In this document: in pieces, positions 42,909-51,944 of the stretch
Layout: each line of letters opens with the position of its first letter
Position numbering within the stretch: position 1 is the first letter of the stretch
NCBI GenBank assembly: GCA_965204545.1
Contig: CBDBFA010000003.1
Location: 2,480,001-2,544,000, forward strand
DNA from: JAABVD01 sp965204545
Lineage (GTDB): Bacteria > Verrucomicrobiota > Verrucomicrobiia > Opitutales > UBA2995
Length of the DNA stretch: 64,000 bases
Direction: 5' to 3'
The notes under the pieces: generated by a model
Database searches by the model: none
What the model saw: only the letters and a program-made list of their open reading frames with translations
Told to the model about the DNA's origin: nothing
Made by a program: the position numbers and the translations under genes

Positions 42909-43982
42909 ATGAAACTACGAAAAAATTGTACCTATTCCTTGGTAGTGCCCACCAGCATGGGCCTGCGCTTTACTCCAGCCAATGCCCAGCCTGTACACAG
43001 CAGTTCCCTGTTTGAGGTTCAGGTAACCAGCGCGGAAACGAATGTGGCAAGTATCCTTTCCTTTTTGGGGAAGCCGGTCAAAGTCCTGACCGGCTTTGTC
43101 GAGGGAAGTCCCATTTCGCGCCTGATCAAGGACAACCTGGCCGGTCGGCACATGGATTATGAAGGCATAGAGCGTCCTCAGGAGGGGCCGTGGGGCCATA
43201 GGCATCAGATCAATTTTGCCGACACCGGTTTGGGCGCAAGGGGTCCTCGCGTTTGGAACGACCGGGCCGGGGAAGTAGGCCGCCAACTGCGGGCATCCGA
43301 TTTCGATATGGATAAGCTTTTTGGCGAAGAGGGGGTGCAGTTTGTCCACCTCTCCGGTCTGATCGCGGCCGTATCTCCTGAAACCACCCGGTTATGTCTG
43401 GACCTGGCCCGCAAAGCCAGGGAACACGGCACGCTGGTGTCCTTCGACCTGAACCACCGGGCTTCCTTCTGGCAGGGCCGTGAGCAGGAACTGGCCGACT
43501 CCTTCGCCGAACTGGCCAGCCTGACCGATGTCCTGATTGGAAACGAAGAGGACTTCCAGCTCTGCCTGGGATTCGAGGGCCCGGAAGCGGGCGGCGAGGA
43601 TCTTGCGGCAAAAATCGAGCGCTTCAAAGGCATGATTTCCGAAGTGAAGCGGACTTATCCGAAGGCTTCGGTTTACGCCACCACGCTGAGGGAAGTCGTG
43701 CACGCCAATTGCCATTTATGGGGAGCCATTATTTCGGAGGGCGATGATTGGCACGTGGTCAAACCACGGGAAATTGTAGTGCAGGATCGCATCGGGGGCG
43801 GCGACGGTTTTGTCGGGGGCATGCTCTACGCCATTTTACAGGGATGGGAACCGGAGAAATGGATCCGGTTCGCCTGGGCCACTGGAGCCATGGTGAGTAC
43901 CTTCCTGACCGACTACGGCCAACCGGCCGATGAGGATCAGGTCTGGAGCGTTTGGCAGGGCAACGCACGGGTAAAGCGGTGA
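42909..43982 (+). CDS. PfkB-family sugar kinase (2-keto-3-deoxygluconate kinase-like)
   Basis: This 357-residue ribokinase-family protein has the N-terminal pattern FTPANAQPVHSSSLFEVQVT and ETNVASILSFLGKPVKVLTG with the conserved substrate-side Gly/Asn region. FDLNHRASFW and VLIGNEEDFQLCLG are typical of KdgK. The C-terminal PfkB signature DRIGGGDGFVGGMLYAIL contains the catalytic Asp. KDG kinase would feed the Entner-Doudoroff route from uronates, fitting a polysaccharide-degrading lifestyle, but the substrate is inferred. The ATG at 42909 is chosen because the upstream in-frame codons are repeat sequence. Confidence 0.8.
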   Translation: MKLRKNCTYSLVVPTSMGLRFTPANAQPVHSSSLFEVQVTSAETNVASILSFLGKPVKVLTGFVEGSPISRLIKDNLAGRHMDYEGIERPQEGPWGHRHQINFADTGLGARGPRVWNDRAGEVGRQLRASDFDMDKLFGEEGVQFVHLSGLIAAVSPETTRLCLDLARKAREHGTLVSFDLNHRASFWQGREQELADSFAELASLTDVLIGNEEDFQLCLGFEGPEAGGEDLAAKIERFKGMISEVKRTYPKASVYATTLREVVHANCHLWGAIISEGDDWHVVKPREIVVQDRIGGGDGFVGGMLYAILQGWEPEKWIRFAWATGAMVSTFLTDYGQPADEDQVWSVWQGNARVKR

Positions 43983-44043
43983 AACCTTCTTGTATTTCTC
44001 CGGGCAATAATCAATCTATCCCTTTCACACCCGTATAAGAAAA

Positions 44044-44577
44044 ATGAAGGCAACTCGAATATTATTGATCCTTATTGCTTGTGTCGCACCGGTCGCCTGG
44101 GGGGAAGGAGCACAGAAAATTGGCTATGTCAGCACGGCCTTTATCCTTTCCCAGCTTCCCCAGACCCAGAAAGCCAACGAGGAATTAAAGGAAATGCAGG
44201 CCAAGTTTCAGACCCAGGGGCAGACGTATTTGGACGAAATCAAAATCAAATACGACGACTTGGTGGAAAAAACCAGGACCGAGCAAATATCCGATAACAT
44301 GAAGCAGCTCAGTCAGCAGGAGCTGACCCAGATGCAGCAGGATTTTGAGGACCACAACCGCCAATCCCAGGAGACTTTGAGCAAACGTCGCTCGGTGCTG
44401 ATGAAACCCATCCTGAAGATGATCAATGAGACCATTCAGACCATTGCCACCGAGCAGGATTTCGATTTGGTCATAGACGTGCAGGAATCGGGCGTATTAT
44501 ATGGTAATCCCGATTACAACCTGACCCGGAACGTGCTGGAGGCTCTCGGTGTCGAAGTCGAAGAAGAGGTGCCGTAG
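44044..44577 (+). CDS. OmpH/Skp-like periplasmic chaperone
   Basis: This 177-residue protein has a signal peptide (TRILLILIACVAPVAWGEGA), then KIGYVSTAFILSQLPQTQKA, matching the first Skp/OmpH strand (xIgyVd...l), a long coiled coil rich in Gln, Lys and Glu (about residues 40-120, QQELTQMQQDFEDHNRQSQE), and a final strand region FDLVIDVQESGVLYGNPDYN followed by LTRNVLEAL. The family holds unfolded outer-membrane proteins in the periplasm. The stop is at once followed by a GGCGCTAATTCC repeat word. Confidence 0.88.
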   Translation: MKATRILLILIACVAPVAWGEGAQKIGYVSTAFILSQLPQTQKANEELKEMQAKFQTQGQTYLDEIKIKYDDLVEKTRTEQISDNMKQLSQQELTQMQQDFEDHNRQSQETLSKRRSVLMKPILKMINETIQTIATEQDFDLVIDVQESGVLYGNPDYNLTRNVLEALGVEVEEEVP

Positions 44578-44871
44578 GCGCTAATTCCGACTTGGGAATT
44601 AAAAAACCACAGAGGACAGAGAACACAGATAGAGGCGCCCCTAGCGCCCCTCTCTGCGGTCTTGGCGAGCTTTGCGAGAGATTATTTCTGGATATTGGAT
44701 GGTTCTCCGTGTTCAGTGTTCGGAAATCAGCGTTCGGTGGTTTCTGGATGCCGGGTTCTTTAACCTAATCGTGATCCCCCAACTCCTCATTCCTATTTCC
44801 TCATTCCAAATTGGCGCCTTTGGGCGCCTCTGTGCCTTTGTGCCTTTGTGCCTTTGTGCCTTACATTTAAC
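44578..44871. repeat. Repeat mosaic overlapping the 5' end of the Sel1 gene
   Basis: In order: GGCGCTAATTCC at the upstream stop; AACCACAGAGGACAGAGAAC; AGGCGCCCCTAGCGCCCC; TCTTGGCGAGCTTTGCGAG; TCTGGATATTGGATGG; CCGTGTTCAGTGTTCGG; TTCCTATTTCCTCATTCC; GGCGCCTTTGGGCGCC; then three GTGCCTTT octamers (44830-44862). No sequence typical of a natural gene start is seen in this stretch, although the reading frame of the next gene runs through it. Confidence 0.75.
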
Positions 44872-47428
44872 GGCCTCCACCCTGACCCCGGAGGAGTCCG
44901 AGACCTATTATGAAAAGGCTCTGAATCTCTATGGGGGCGTGGAGGAGGAAGCGGACTATGATGGCGCGGCGCGGCTGGCCAAAGCGGCGGCGAATGCGGG
45001 CCACGTCAAAGCCCAGGTCCTGTTCGGGTACATGCACAGCCGAGGTTTGGGGGCGCGGCGCAGTTGGAGCCGGGCGGCTTATTGGTGGCGGCGGGCGGCC
45101 GAGCAAGGCTACGCCCCGGCCCTCTTCAACCTGGCCACCCTGTATTGGTTCGGGATCGGTGTGCGGGAGGACTACGCCGAGGCGCGAGGGATGTTGGAAC
45201 GGATTGTGGAACCGGCAGTCAAGGTGGCCGACTCCATGGAAGATTATAGCCTATTCCAAGTAATACTGGCGGAGTCGTATTGGCGGTTGGGATTGGCCTA
45301 CCAAAATGGCTTCGGCGTGGGTAGGAATAGGGCAAAGGCGGCCCAATTGTTTGAAAAGGCTGCCGTGGCGGGCAACTACCAAGCCATGCTTCAAACCGGT
45401 TTGCATTACGCTCTGGGTGAGGTTTTTCCGGCGGATACGGATAGAGCCGATTTCTATTTGAACATGGCCATGGCCCGGGCCGGCCAAGACGTTCCCCTCG
45501 AGTTGAGGTCCTTCCATTTGGAGGGGATCGAACGTGAGGACAAATACCGGGAGGAGTTGAAGGAAATTCGGAAACGCGAAAGGGAGATGTTGGCCTATCT
45601 GCAAATGAGCTGCGGCGTAACCCTGTTCAACAAGAGCGATCGGGAGGGAGAGAATTTGTACGGCATGGCCCGGCACTGGTTGCGTCTGGCGGCGGAGGCC
45701 GGTCAGCCGCAGGCCAAGACCTACCTCGGATTGCAATACCTCCTGGGCCTGGGCGGGGAAACGGATTTTGCCAAAGCGGCTCTTTTGTTGGGGGAGGCGG
45801 CTGATACGGGGATGAGTCTGGCCGCGTATTACTATGCCATCATGCTCCACCAGGGCCTCGGAATTGAAAAAGACCCCGGCAGCGCTGCCGTTTATTTTCG
45901 CCGGGCTGAAAGGAGCTGCCTTTACCCTGCCATCGAGGCTGTGATGAATCCCGGGGCGGCCGTATTGCAAACCCCGGCCCGCCTGGTCGAGGCCACTGGA
46001 GAGGCCGCGGCGACGGACCTGACGGCCAGGGCGTGTTTCGGCTTCGCCCTGGGATTGGGTTTCGGGCTCCCCAAAGATCCTGCCCGAGCCCTGCGGATTC
46101 TGGAGGAATGCGCCGGGGCTGGAAATCCGGTGGGCCAATTCGCCCTGGCCCAGACCCTAATGGCTGGCAGAGGGGCCAGGTTCGATGGCGTCAGAGCGTT
46201 TCAATTATTTGAAAAAGCCGCCGCCCAAGGCCACTTGTGGGCCAAGCTGGAAGTGGGATTGCTGCTGCAACAGGGGCGTGGCGCCCGGTCTAACAGGCAT
46301 GGCAAGGCGCTGGCTTACTTTGCGGATTGCATGGCGGCTGGAATTCCGGCGGCCAAAAGCAACCTCGGGCTCATGTACCTGGAGGGCAGGGGTGTAAAAT
46401 CAAACGCGAGAAAGGCGGAGGAACTCCTCCTTGCCGCCCATGAAGAAGGCGCTAGAAAGGCCAAGCTGATTCTGGGGCACCTGTATTACAACGGCCGGGG
46501 GAAGGTAGCCCGGGATTATGAAAGGGCTCGCGAATTTTACGAACTTGCGGCGGAGGAGGGATTTACCGAGGCCAATTTTTATTTGGGCGAAATCTACGCT
46601 CGTGGATGGGGTGTTGAAAGTGCTTTCCAACAGGCCGCCCTATACTACCGCGCGGCGGCCCGCGGGGGTCACGCGGAGGCGGCCTTTCGTTTGGGAATGT
46701 TGTTCAAGGAAGGTAGAAAAGTGGCCTTGAATTACGATGTGGCGGCCTACTGGCTGCAGGTAGCGGCATTGGGGCGGCACAATATAGCCTATTACCACTT
46801 CTCCGAAATGTTGGAGTTTGGATGGGGTGTGGAAAAAAATGAAAAAGCCGCCTATGAAGCCTACCAGTCCCTCCTGAAGCAGGACTCCACGCCACTGGCG
46901 CACCTGGGGAAGGCCAGATGCGAGCTTTTCGGCAAAGGCGGCGCCCCCCGAAGGTATTCCAGTATCGCCGGATCGCTGAAACGCCTGTTAAAAATTGATG
47001 AGGCCTCCGCTTCCGCCTACCTGGGGATCTGTTATCACTATTGGGCCCATGCAAAGGAGAAGATCAACCGGAGCTACCTGGGGAGATCACTGGAGTATTT
47101 CGACCGGTCGGTGGATCTGAACAGTCCGGTGGGATTGACGGAACTGGCCAAATTGCACCTGGTCAACAAGATCGAGAAGGCCTCGACCCTCAAAGCGATG
47201 GAACTGTTGACCAGGGCGGCTGATCTTCGCTATCCCGAGGCGGCCTTCCTGTTGGCCAAGGCCCATATGGATGGAATTGAAGGCGCCCCCGGGGCGGAAG
47301 CCTGCATCGAATACCTGAATTTGGCCGTAGATGGGCAAATCGAAGGAGCCGAGGAGTTGTTGCGCCAACTCGAAAATGAAAGCGGGACAGACCGGCCAAT
47401 TCCGGTCTACAGCGGTGCCCCAGCCTGA
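44672..47428 (+). CDS. Long Sel1-repeat (tetratricopeptide-like) protein
   Basis: Sel1 repeats are 36-residue alpha/alpha units used for protein docking. At least 15 units are visible after residue 70, for example QVLFGYMHSRGLGARRSWSR, LGLMYLEGRGVKSNARKAEE, LGEIYARGWGVESAFQQAAL and LGMLFKEGRKVALNYDVAAY. The frame from 44672 codes 918 residues, but its first about 65 come from intergenic repeats. The segment LCAFVPLCLCALHLTA, read from GTGCCTTT octamers, would serve as a hydrophobic signal segment just before mature-like TLTPEESETYYEKAL. The true start may be a GTG or TTG inside the array or the ATG at 44672. The protein is probably envelope-located; its partner is unknown. Confidence 0.8.
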   Translation: MREIISGYWMVLRVQCSEISVRWFLDAGFFNLIVIPQLLIPISSFQIGAFGRLCAFVPLCLCALHLTASTLTPEESETYYEKALNLYGGVEEEADYDGAARLAKAAANAGHVKAQVLFGYMHSRGLGARRSWSRAAYWWRRAAEQGYAPALFNLATLYWFGIGVREDYAEARGMLERIVEPAVKVADSMEDYSLFQVILAESYWRLGLAYQNGFGVGRNRAKAAQLFEKAAVAGNYQAMLQTGLHYALGEVFPADTDRADFYLNMAMARAGQDVPLELRSFHLEGIEREDKYREELKEIRKREREMLAYLQMSCGVTLFNKSDREGENLYGMARHWLRLAAEAGQPQAKTYLGLQYLLGLGGETDFAKAALLLGEAADTGMSLAAYYYAIMLHQGLGIEKDPGSAAVYFRRAERSCLYPAIEAVMNPGAAVLQTPARLVEATGEAAATDLTARACFGFALGLGFGLPKDPARALRILEECAGAGNPVGQFALAQTLMAGRGARFDGVRAFQLFEKAAAQGHLWAKLEVGLLLQQGRGARSNRHGKALAYFADCMAAGIPAAKSNLGLMYLEGRGVKSNARKAEELLLAAHEEGARKAKLILGHLYYNGRGKVARDYERAREFYELAAEEGFTEANFYLGEIYARGWGVESAFQQAALYYRAAARGGHAEAAFRLGMLFKEGRKVALNYDVAAYWLQVAALGRHNIAYYHFSEMLEFGWGVEKNEKAAYEAYQSLLKQDSTPLAHLGKARCELFGKGGAPRRYSSIAGSLKRLLKIDEASASAYLGICYHYWAHAKEKINRSYLGRSLEYFDRSVDLNSPVGLTELAKLHLVNKIEKASTLKAMELLTRAADLRYPEAAFLLAKAHMDGIEGAPGAEACIEYLNLAVDGQIEGAEELLRQLENESGTDRPIPVYSGAPA

Positions 47429-47700
47429 TAGGCGCCGTTGGCGCCAATTAGGAATGAGGAATGAGGAATTGGGAGAAAGATGAACCACGGATTACACCGA
47501 TAAGCAGGGATAATCGTGATCATGATCACGATCACGATTATCCTCAGCACCTTTAGCCTTCATCCTTCGCGCCTCTACGCGCCTTATCCGTGCTCATCCG
47601 TGTTATCCGTGGTTTATTCCTGGATACTCGATGCTAGTCACTGGTCATTGGATATAAAATTTGTAACTCAACCATTCACCCCGCGCGTTAACCGTAACAT
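47429..47700. repeat. Repeat-mosaic gap
   Basis: No gene. At the stop: GGCGCCGTTGGCGCCAATTA, then three GGAATGA units, ACCACGGATTACACCG, GATCATGATCACGATCACGA (47517-47541), TTAGCCTTCATCCTTCG, CGCCTCTACGCGCC, ATCCGTGCTCATCCGTG with TTATCCGTGG (47585-47612), and CTAGTCACTGGTCATTGG. All are words found in other gaps. Confidence 0.8.
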
Positions 47701-49317
47701 ATGAGGAAATTCCAATCCCCTACCTTTATGAAAAACGTAAGAAGCCCCTTTATTTTTTCTTTTATCCTGCTCTTCTGCCTCGCATCCCGGTTAGGCGCGG
47801 CCGAGACGGCGTCCTGGCCGACTTGGCGGGGGAATTCCCAAACTGGAGTAATCGAGGGAGAAAAACCACCGCTGCATTGGAGCGATGATTCCAATATCAA
47901 GTGGAAAACCAGGATCCCCGGGGCCGGTTTGGCATCGCCCATCATATGGGGCGACCGGATCTTTCTGCTCACCGCCATAGCCCAGGAAGGGGAATCCAGT
48001 CGGCAGGTCGATACACAGACACAGAGGCGGGTTCAGCCCGGAGCCGGTGATCGTCCGCGGGGACGGGCCGAAGCGGGCGGAGAACGCCCGCAACGAGGGG
48101 TTCAAGCGCGCGGCGGTCAAGCTGGCGCCAGACCCGGTGGCGGACCGGGAGGCCGGGAAGGATTGAACCGTGAAGAGCTGCTCAATCGTTTCGACAAGGA
48201 CGGAGACGGCCAGCTCAACGAAGATGAGCGGGCTGCCCTGCGAGCAAGTTTCGGCGGCCAGCGCGGGGGTCAGGCCGCCGGGCGCCAGCGTGGAGGTCGT
48301 GGAGGAGCAACCCCAACCGTGGCCCAACAATTTACCATCATGGCGCTTGATCGCAACTCGGGCGAAGTCCTCTGGCAACAATCTGCCCGGGTGGAAGTTC
48401 CCCACGAGGGACTCCATCCCACCAATACTTACGCTTCCGCATCTCCGGTTACGGACGGGGAACACCTGTATGCCTTCTTCGGATCCAGGGGCCTGTATTG
48501 TTACGATTTCGAGGGCAACCTGAAATGGAAGAGAGACCTGGGCAACCTCCAGTCGCGGGCCGGCTTCGGAGAAGGAGCCTCTCCTTCCCTGGCCGGAGAC
48601 CTTCTCTTCATCAACTGGGATAACGAGGGCCAATCCTACCTCATAGCGCTGGATAAAGGCAGTGGCGAAGAGGTCTGGAAGGTGAAGCGTGACGAACGAA
48701 CCTCCTGGGTGACTCCCACGGTGGTGGAAGTGGAGGGAAAACAACAAGTCATAATGCCGGGCACCAACGCGACCCGCAGTTACGATGCGGCAACCGGGAA
48801 CCTGATTTGGGAGGCCGAGGGCTTGACCGGCAATGTGATCCCCACACCGGTAGTGGGAAACGATAAGGTTTACGTGATGAGCGGATACCAGGGACGGTCC
48901 ATTCAGGCCATCGAGTTGTCGGCCAAGGGGGATGTGTCCGATTCCGATGCCATAGTGTGGAGTGTCCGTCACAGCGCTCCATACGTCCCATCGGCCGTAT
49001 TGTCCAATGGCAGGTTGTACGTGAACAAGGGTAACGACGCCTATTATACCTGCCTGGACGCGGAAACCGGGGAAGAAATTTTCCGCGATGAATCTCTCGA
49101 AGGGATCCGCGGGATTTACGCCTCCCCCATTGCCGCCAACGGTTATATCTACGTGGTAGGCCGGGAGGGCACTACCTTGGTTTTGAAAGACGCGGATACC
49201 TTCGAGATCGTGGCCACAAACAAATTGGGCGACCGGTTCGACGCCTCACCGGCAATAGTTGATAACGAGTTGTTCCTGCGTGGGCACGACTACCTGTATT
49301 GCATATCGGAATCCTAA
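47701..49317 (+). CDS. PQQ-type beta-propeller protein with EF-hand and Gly/Arg-rich insert
   Basis: A 538-residue secreted protein (529 if started at the ATG at 47728, MKNVRSPFIFSFILLFCLAS). Propeller blades include WPTWRGNSQTGVIEG, NIKWKTRIPGAGLASPIIWG, LDRNSGEVLWQQSARVEVPH, GSRGLYCYDFEGNLKWKRDL and KGSGEEVWKVKRDERTSWVT. Between the first and second blades, residues about 105-210 are very rich in Gly, Arg, Gln and Ala and contain a single EF-hand loop, DKDGDGQLNEDE, suggesting calcium binding. Family members are assigned PQQ or simply structural roles; no enzyme activity can be claimed. It lies alone between repeat regions. Confidence 0.82.
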   Translation: MRKFQSPTFMKNVRSPFIFSFILLFCLASRLGAAETASWPTWRGNSQTGVIEGEKPPLHWSDDSNIKWKTRIPGAGLASPIIWGDRIFLLTAIAQEGESSRQVDTQTQRRVQPGAGDRPRGRAEAGGERPQRGVQARGGQAGARPGGGPGGREGLNREELLNRFDKDGDGQLNEDERAALRASFGGQRGGQAAGRQRGGRGGATPTVAQQFTIMALDRNSGEVLWQQSARVEVPHEGLHPTNTYASASPVTDGEHLYAFFGSRGLYCYDFEGNLKWKRDLGNLQSRAGFGEGASPSLAGDLLFINWDNEGQSYLIALDKGSGEEVWKVKRDERTSWVTPTVVEVEGKQQVIMPGTNATRSYDAATGNLIWEAEGLTGNVIPTPVVGNDKVYVMSGYQGRSIQAIELSAKGDVSDSDAIVWSVRHSAPYVPSAVLSNGRLYVNKGNDAYYTCLDAETGEEIFRDESLEGIRGIYASPIAANGYIYVVGREGTTLVLKDADTFEIVATNKLGDRFDASPAIVDNELFLRGHDYLYCISES

Positions 49318-49741
49318 GGCGCGCTGAAGCGCGCCAATTAGGAATTGGGAGAAGAGAAACCAAAAACCAGAAGACAAATTTCACTGCCCACTAGCCACTG
49401 GTCACTGATCACTAATGAAACGGATGGGTACGGATAGAAATCCTAACGCCAACGGCGTTGAACTCCAAAGCCCAGTGTCGCGTAGCGCACGCTGGGTAGG
49501 AAAAGGAAAAAATTACGAACCCCAACGGGGTTCCACAAAATCTCCCCAAAATTCCCGTTTCTTTCGATCACGATCACGATCACGATTAATCTCAGTACAT
49601 TCAGCCTTCATCCTTTCCTTAACCGGGGGCAGTATATTTAACCTTCAGCCTTTTTAGCCCCCGGCATCTCATCTGCAGTTCATCTCTCCATCATTCCAAC
49701 ACTCCATCATTCCCTTCTCCCCAATTCCTCATTCCTAATTC
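49318..49741. repeat. Long repeat-mosaic gap (about 420 bp)
   Basis: No gene is seen. Words in order: GGCGCGCTGAAGCGCGCC and AATTAGGAATTGGG at the stop; CACTAGCCACTGGTCACTG; CTAACGCCAACGGCG; GTGTCGCGTAGCGCACGC; GAACCCCAACGGGGTTC (hairpin near 49518-49534); GATCACGATCACGATCACGA (49568-49587); ATTCAGCCTTCATCC; TTTAACCTTCAGCC; CATCATTCCAACACTCCATC; CCTCATTCCTAATTCCTAAT followed by TGGCGCC. The last word forms the 3' end of the sulfatase gene. Confidence 0.8.
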
Positions 49742-51229
49742 CTAATTGGCGCCTTTGGCGCCTCTACTGCGGTTATTGGCGATAATCTGCAGGGCCTGGA
49801 GTTGTAGTCGATCTGCAATTTCCCGGTCTGAATCGTATAGATCCTCCGTTTCGCCCAGGTCGTTTTCCAGATTGAACAGGGCCCACGGTTGCTCGAACCG
49901 TTTGCCCCTGGGTTGTTGCCGGCCACCCGAACCGTTGCCCAGCACCAGCTTCCAATCACCCTGGCGAATGGCGAACATGCCTCCTCCCGAGTGGTGAATG
50001 ACCGGGGCCCGCTCCCATTTCTCGGTCTCTTCCTCCAGAAGGAGCGGCAAAAAGCTGAAGCTGTCCTGCGCCGCCTCCTTGGCCGCCGGAAGGCCGGCCC
50101 CGATCGCCTCGGCAAAGGTGGCGAAAAAATCGGTGTGGGTTATGGTTCGGTCACAGGTTGATCCGGCTCTGACTTTTTTCGGCCAACGGACGAAGAATGG
50201 CACCCGGTGGCCCGCCTCCCAAATATCCGCCTTGGTACCGCGGAGCGGCCCGTTGGCCGTGTGGTTTCCTTCATAATAGGCCTGAATGGTTTCATCCGCC
50301 AAGTGATCCGGTTTATCGGGGTCGGTTTGACGATACATGAAGGAACCGTTGTCACTGGTGTAAATGACCAGGGTGTTTTCCGCTATTCCGGCCTCGTCGA
50401 TGGTTTTCAGAACCTGCCCCACGGTCCAATCCACTTGGACGATGAAGTCGCCATAAGGCCCCAGATCGGTCGTTCCCTGGAAACGCGGATGCGGCAGCAC
50501 CGGTTTGTGAGGCGCGGTGAGTGGAAAATAGAGAAAGAAGGGCCGTTCCACTCCGGCTTGTTTGTCGATGTAGGCCTGAGCCTTGTCGGTGAGGTGATCC
50601 AGGCAATCGAGGATGGAAAAATCGGAACCCAACTCGCCCTTGCGCAGGAATGCGGGAAACTTGCTGCCCGGATGCATGCGATCGGGCAACCCGGTTATGG
50701 TATGCCCTTCCACGTAAAGGTAAGGCGGAAAATCCAATGACGCCGGAATGACCAGGGAATAGTGGAAACCGACGTCGACCGGGGAGTAATCCACCTGTTT
50801 CGACCAGTCCCAATCGCCTCCCGTTTTCTGAAAACCCAGTCCCAGGTGCCACTTGCCCACGATGCCGGTGCCGTAGCCGTTCTTTCCCAGAAAAGAAGCC
50901 ACCGTGGGCCGGTCGGATTCGATGAGAGGACGTCCGTATCCATTTAACACCCCCTGCGTCAATTCCGTCCGCCAAGAATAGCGGCCCGTCAGCAGCCCAT
51001 AGCGCGTGGGGGTGCAAACGGCCGAGGGAGAGTGGGCATCGGTAAAGGTCATTCCCTCCTCGGCCAATCGGTTCAGATGGGGAGTGGGAATTTTTGACCG
51101 GGGATTCAATACTTCCACGTCCCCGTAACCCATGTCATCGGCCATAATCAGAACGATGTTGGGAGGGTTTGCCCCCGCCAGGGAAACGAGCGGTAGGAAG
51201 AAGAAAAGGATGAATCGGACAGTTTTCAT
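49742..51229 (-). CDS. Secreted Cys-type sulfatase
   Basis: This 495-residue sulfatase hydrolyses sulfate esters, probably of algal or host polysaccharide (substrate not readable). It has a signal peptide (KTVRFILFFFLPLVSLAGA), metal ligands NIVLIMADDMGYGDVE (Asp31, Asp32), and the formylglycine motif CTPTRYGLLTGRY with Cys72. LVIYTSDNGSF provides the second Asp-Asn metal site and GIVGKWHLGLG the lysine-histidine site. Cys-type sites need a maturase, and an anaerobic-type one is encoded at 29187. The C-terminal GAKGAN and stop are read from a GGCGCCAATTAG repeat word. Confidence 0.93.
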   Translation of the reverse strand: MKTVRFILFFFLPLVSLAGANPPNIVLIMADDMGYGDVEVLNPRSKIPTPHLNRLAEEGMTFTDAHSPSAVCTPTRYGLLTGRYSWRTELTQGVLNGYGRPLIESDRPTVASFLGKNGYGTGIVGKWHLGLGFQKTGGDWDWSKQVDYSPVDVGFHYSLVIPASLDFPPYLYVEGHTITGLPDRMHPGSKFPAFLRKGELGSDFSILDCLDHLTDKAQAYIDKQAGVERPFFLYFPLTAPHKPVLPHPRFQGTTDLGPYGDFIVQVDWTVGQVLKTIDEAGIAENTLVIYTSDNGSFMYRQTDPDKPDHLADETIQAYYEGNHTANGPLRGTKADIWEAGHRVPFFVRWPKKVRAGSTCDRTITHTDFFATFAEAIGAGLPAAKEAAQDSFSFLPLLLEEETEKWERAPVIHHSGGGMFAIRQGDWKLVLGNGSGGRQQPRGKRFEQPWALFNLENDLGETEDLYDSDREIADRLQLQALQIIANNRSRGAKGAN

Positions 51230-51310
51230 AATATGGGGCCAAGATTTCCTGAAACGAATTGAATTGAAATGAATTGAAGTGGTATGGACTTTTGGTCAGT
51301 ATTTTCCTTT

Positions 51311-51610
51311 ATGATCACCATCGATGACCTCAAGCGAGATATTCCCGAAGTTTGCGAGCAATACCGCATCGCTTATGTGGATGCATACGGATCAATAGCA
51401 AGGAATGAACAATGCGAAGATAGCGATATCGACCTGATCATTGAGCTTGAAGAACCGAGGAGGGAATCAATTTCCAAAAGATTTTTTGGATTTATTCATG
51501 CCTTGGAGGATCATTACGGCCAGAAAATTGATGTAATCACAGAAAAATCCCTGAGAAACCCACATTTCATCCGCAAAATCGACAAAGACAGGGTACGAAT
51601 TTATGGATGA
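51311..51610 (+). CDS. mntA: MntA-type minimal nucleotidyltransferase antitoxin
   Basis: This 99-residue nucleotidyltransferase has the motif YGSIARNEQCEDSDIDLIIE (GS...SDxD), the catalytic core of the MNT family. In known MntA/HepT modules this protein silences the toxin by transferring AMP to a tyrosine near its RNase site. The ATG at 51311 is chosen over an upstream start at 51284, which adds only a short leader. Its end overlaps the hepT start by eight bases. Confidence 0.88.
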   Translation: MITIDDLKRDIPEVCEQYRIAYVDAYGSIARNEQCEDSDIDLIIELEEPRRESISKRFFGFIHALEDHYGQKIDVITEKSLRNPHFIRKIDKDRVRIYG

Positions 51611-51944
51611 CGATGTCGCCAAGTGGTTATTCGATGCATTTCAGGCATCGAAATACATTCGAGAATTCGTAAAAGGTAAAACCTACGAAGATTATCGTTC
51701 GGATGCACTATTGAAATCGGGCGTTGAACGACAATTCGAGATCATCGGTGAGGCACTCAAGAGAGTTCGGGATAAAAACGAAGTATTCATAGAAGAGATA
51801 CAAGGTTGGCGTGGCGCGATATCGTTTCGGAATATCCTCGCACATGGTTACGAGGACATAGACGATGAATTAGTCTGGGGAATCATTGAGGATGACCTGC
51901 CAATACTAACAGAAGATTTAGAAGCCCGTTTGAAAGAAAAGTAG
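51603..51944 (+). CDS. hepT: HEPN-domain RNase toxin HepT
   Basis: This 113-residue HEPN protein (DUF86) carries RNILAHGY near residue 80, the Rx4H motif followed by the tyrosine that MntA modifies in studied systems. Helices before it (DAFQASKYIREFVKGKTYED, VERQFEIIGEALKRVRD) match the HepT fold. With the upstream nucleotidyltransferase it forms a type VII toxin-antitoxin pair. Higher AT content than the neighbours suggests recent acquisition. Confidence 0.9.
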   Translation: MDDDVAKWLFDAFQASKYIREFVKGKTYEDYRSDALLKSGVERQFEIIGEALKRVRDKNEVFIEEIQGWRGAISFRNILAHGYEDIDDELVWGIIEDDLPILTEDLEARLKEK

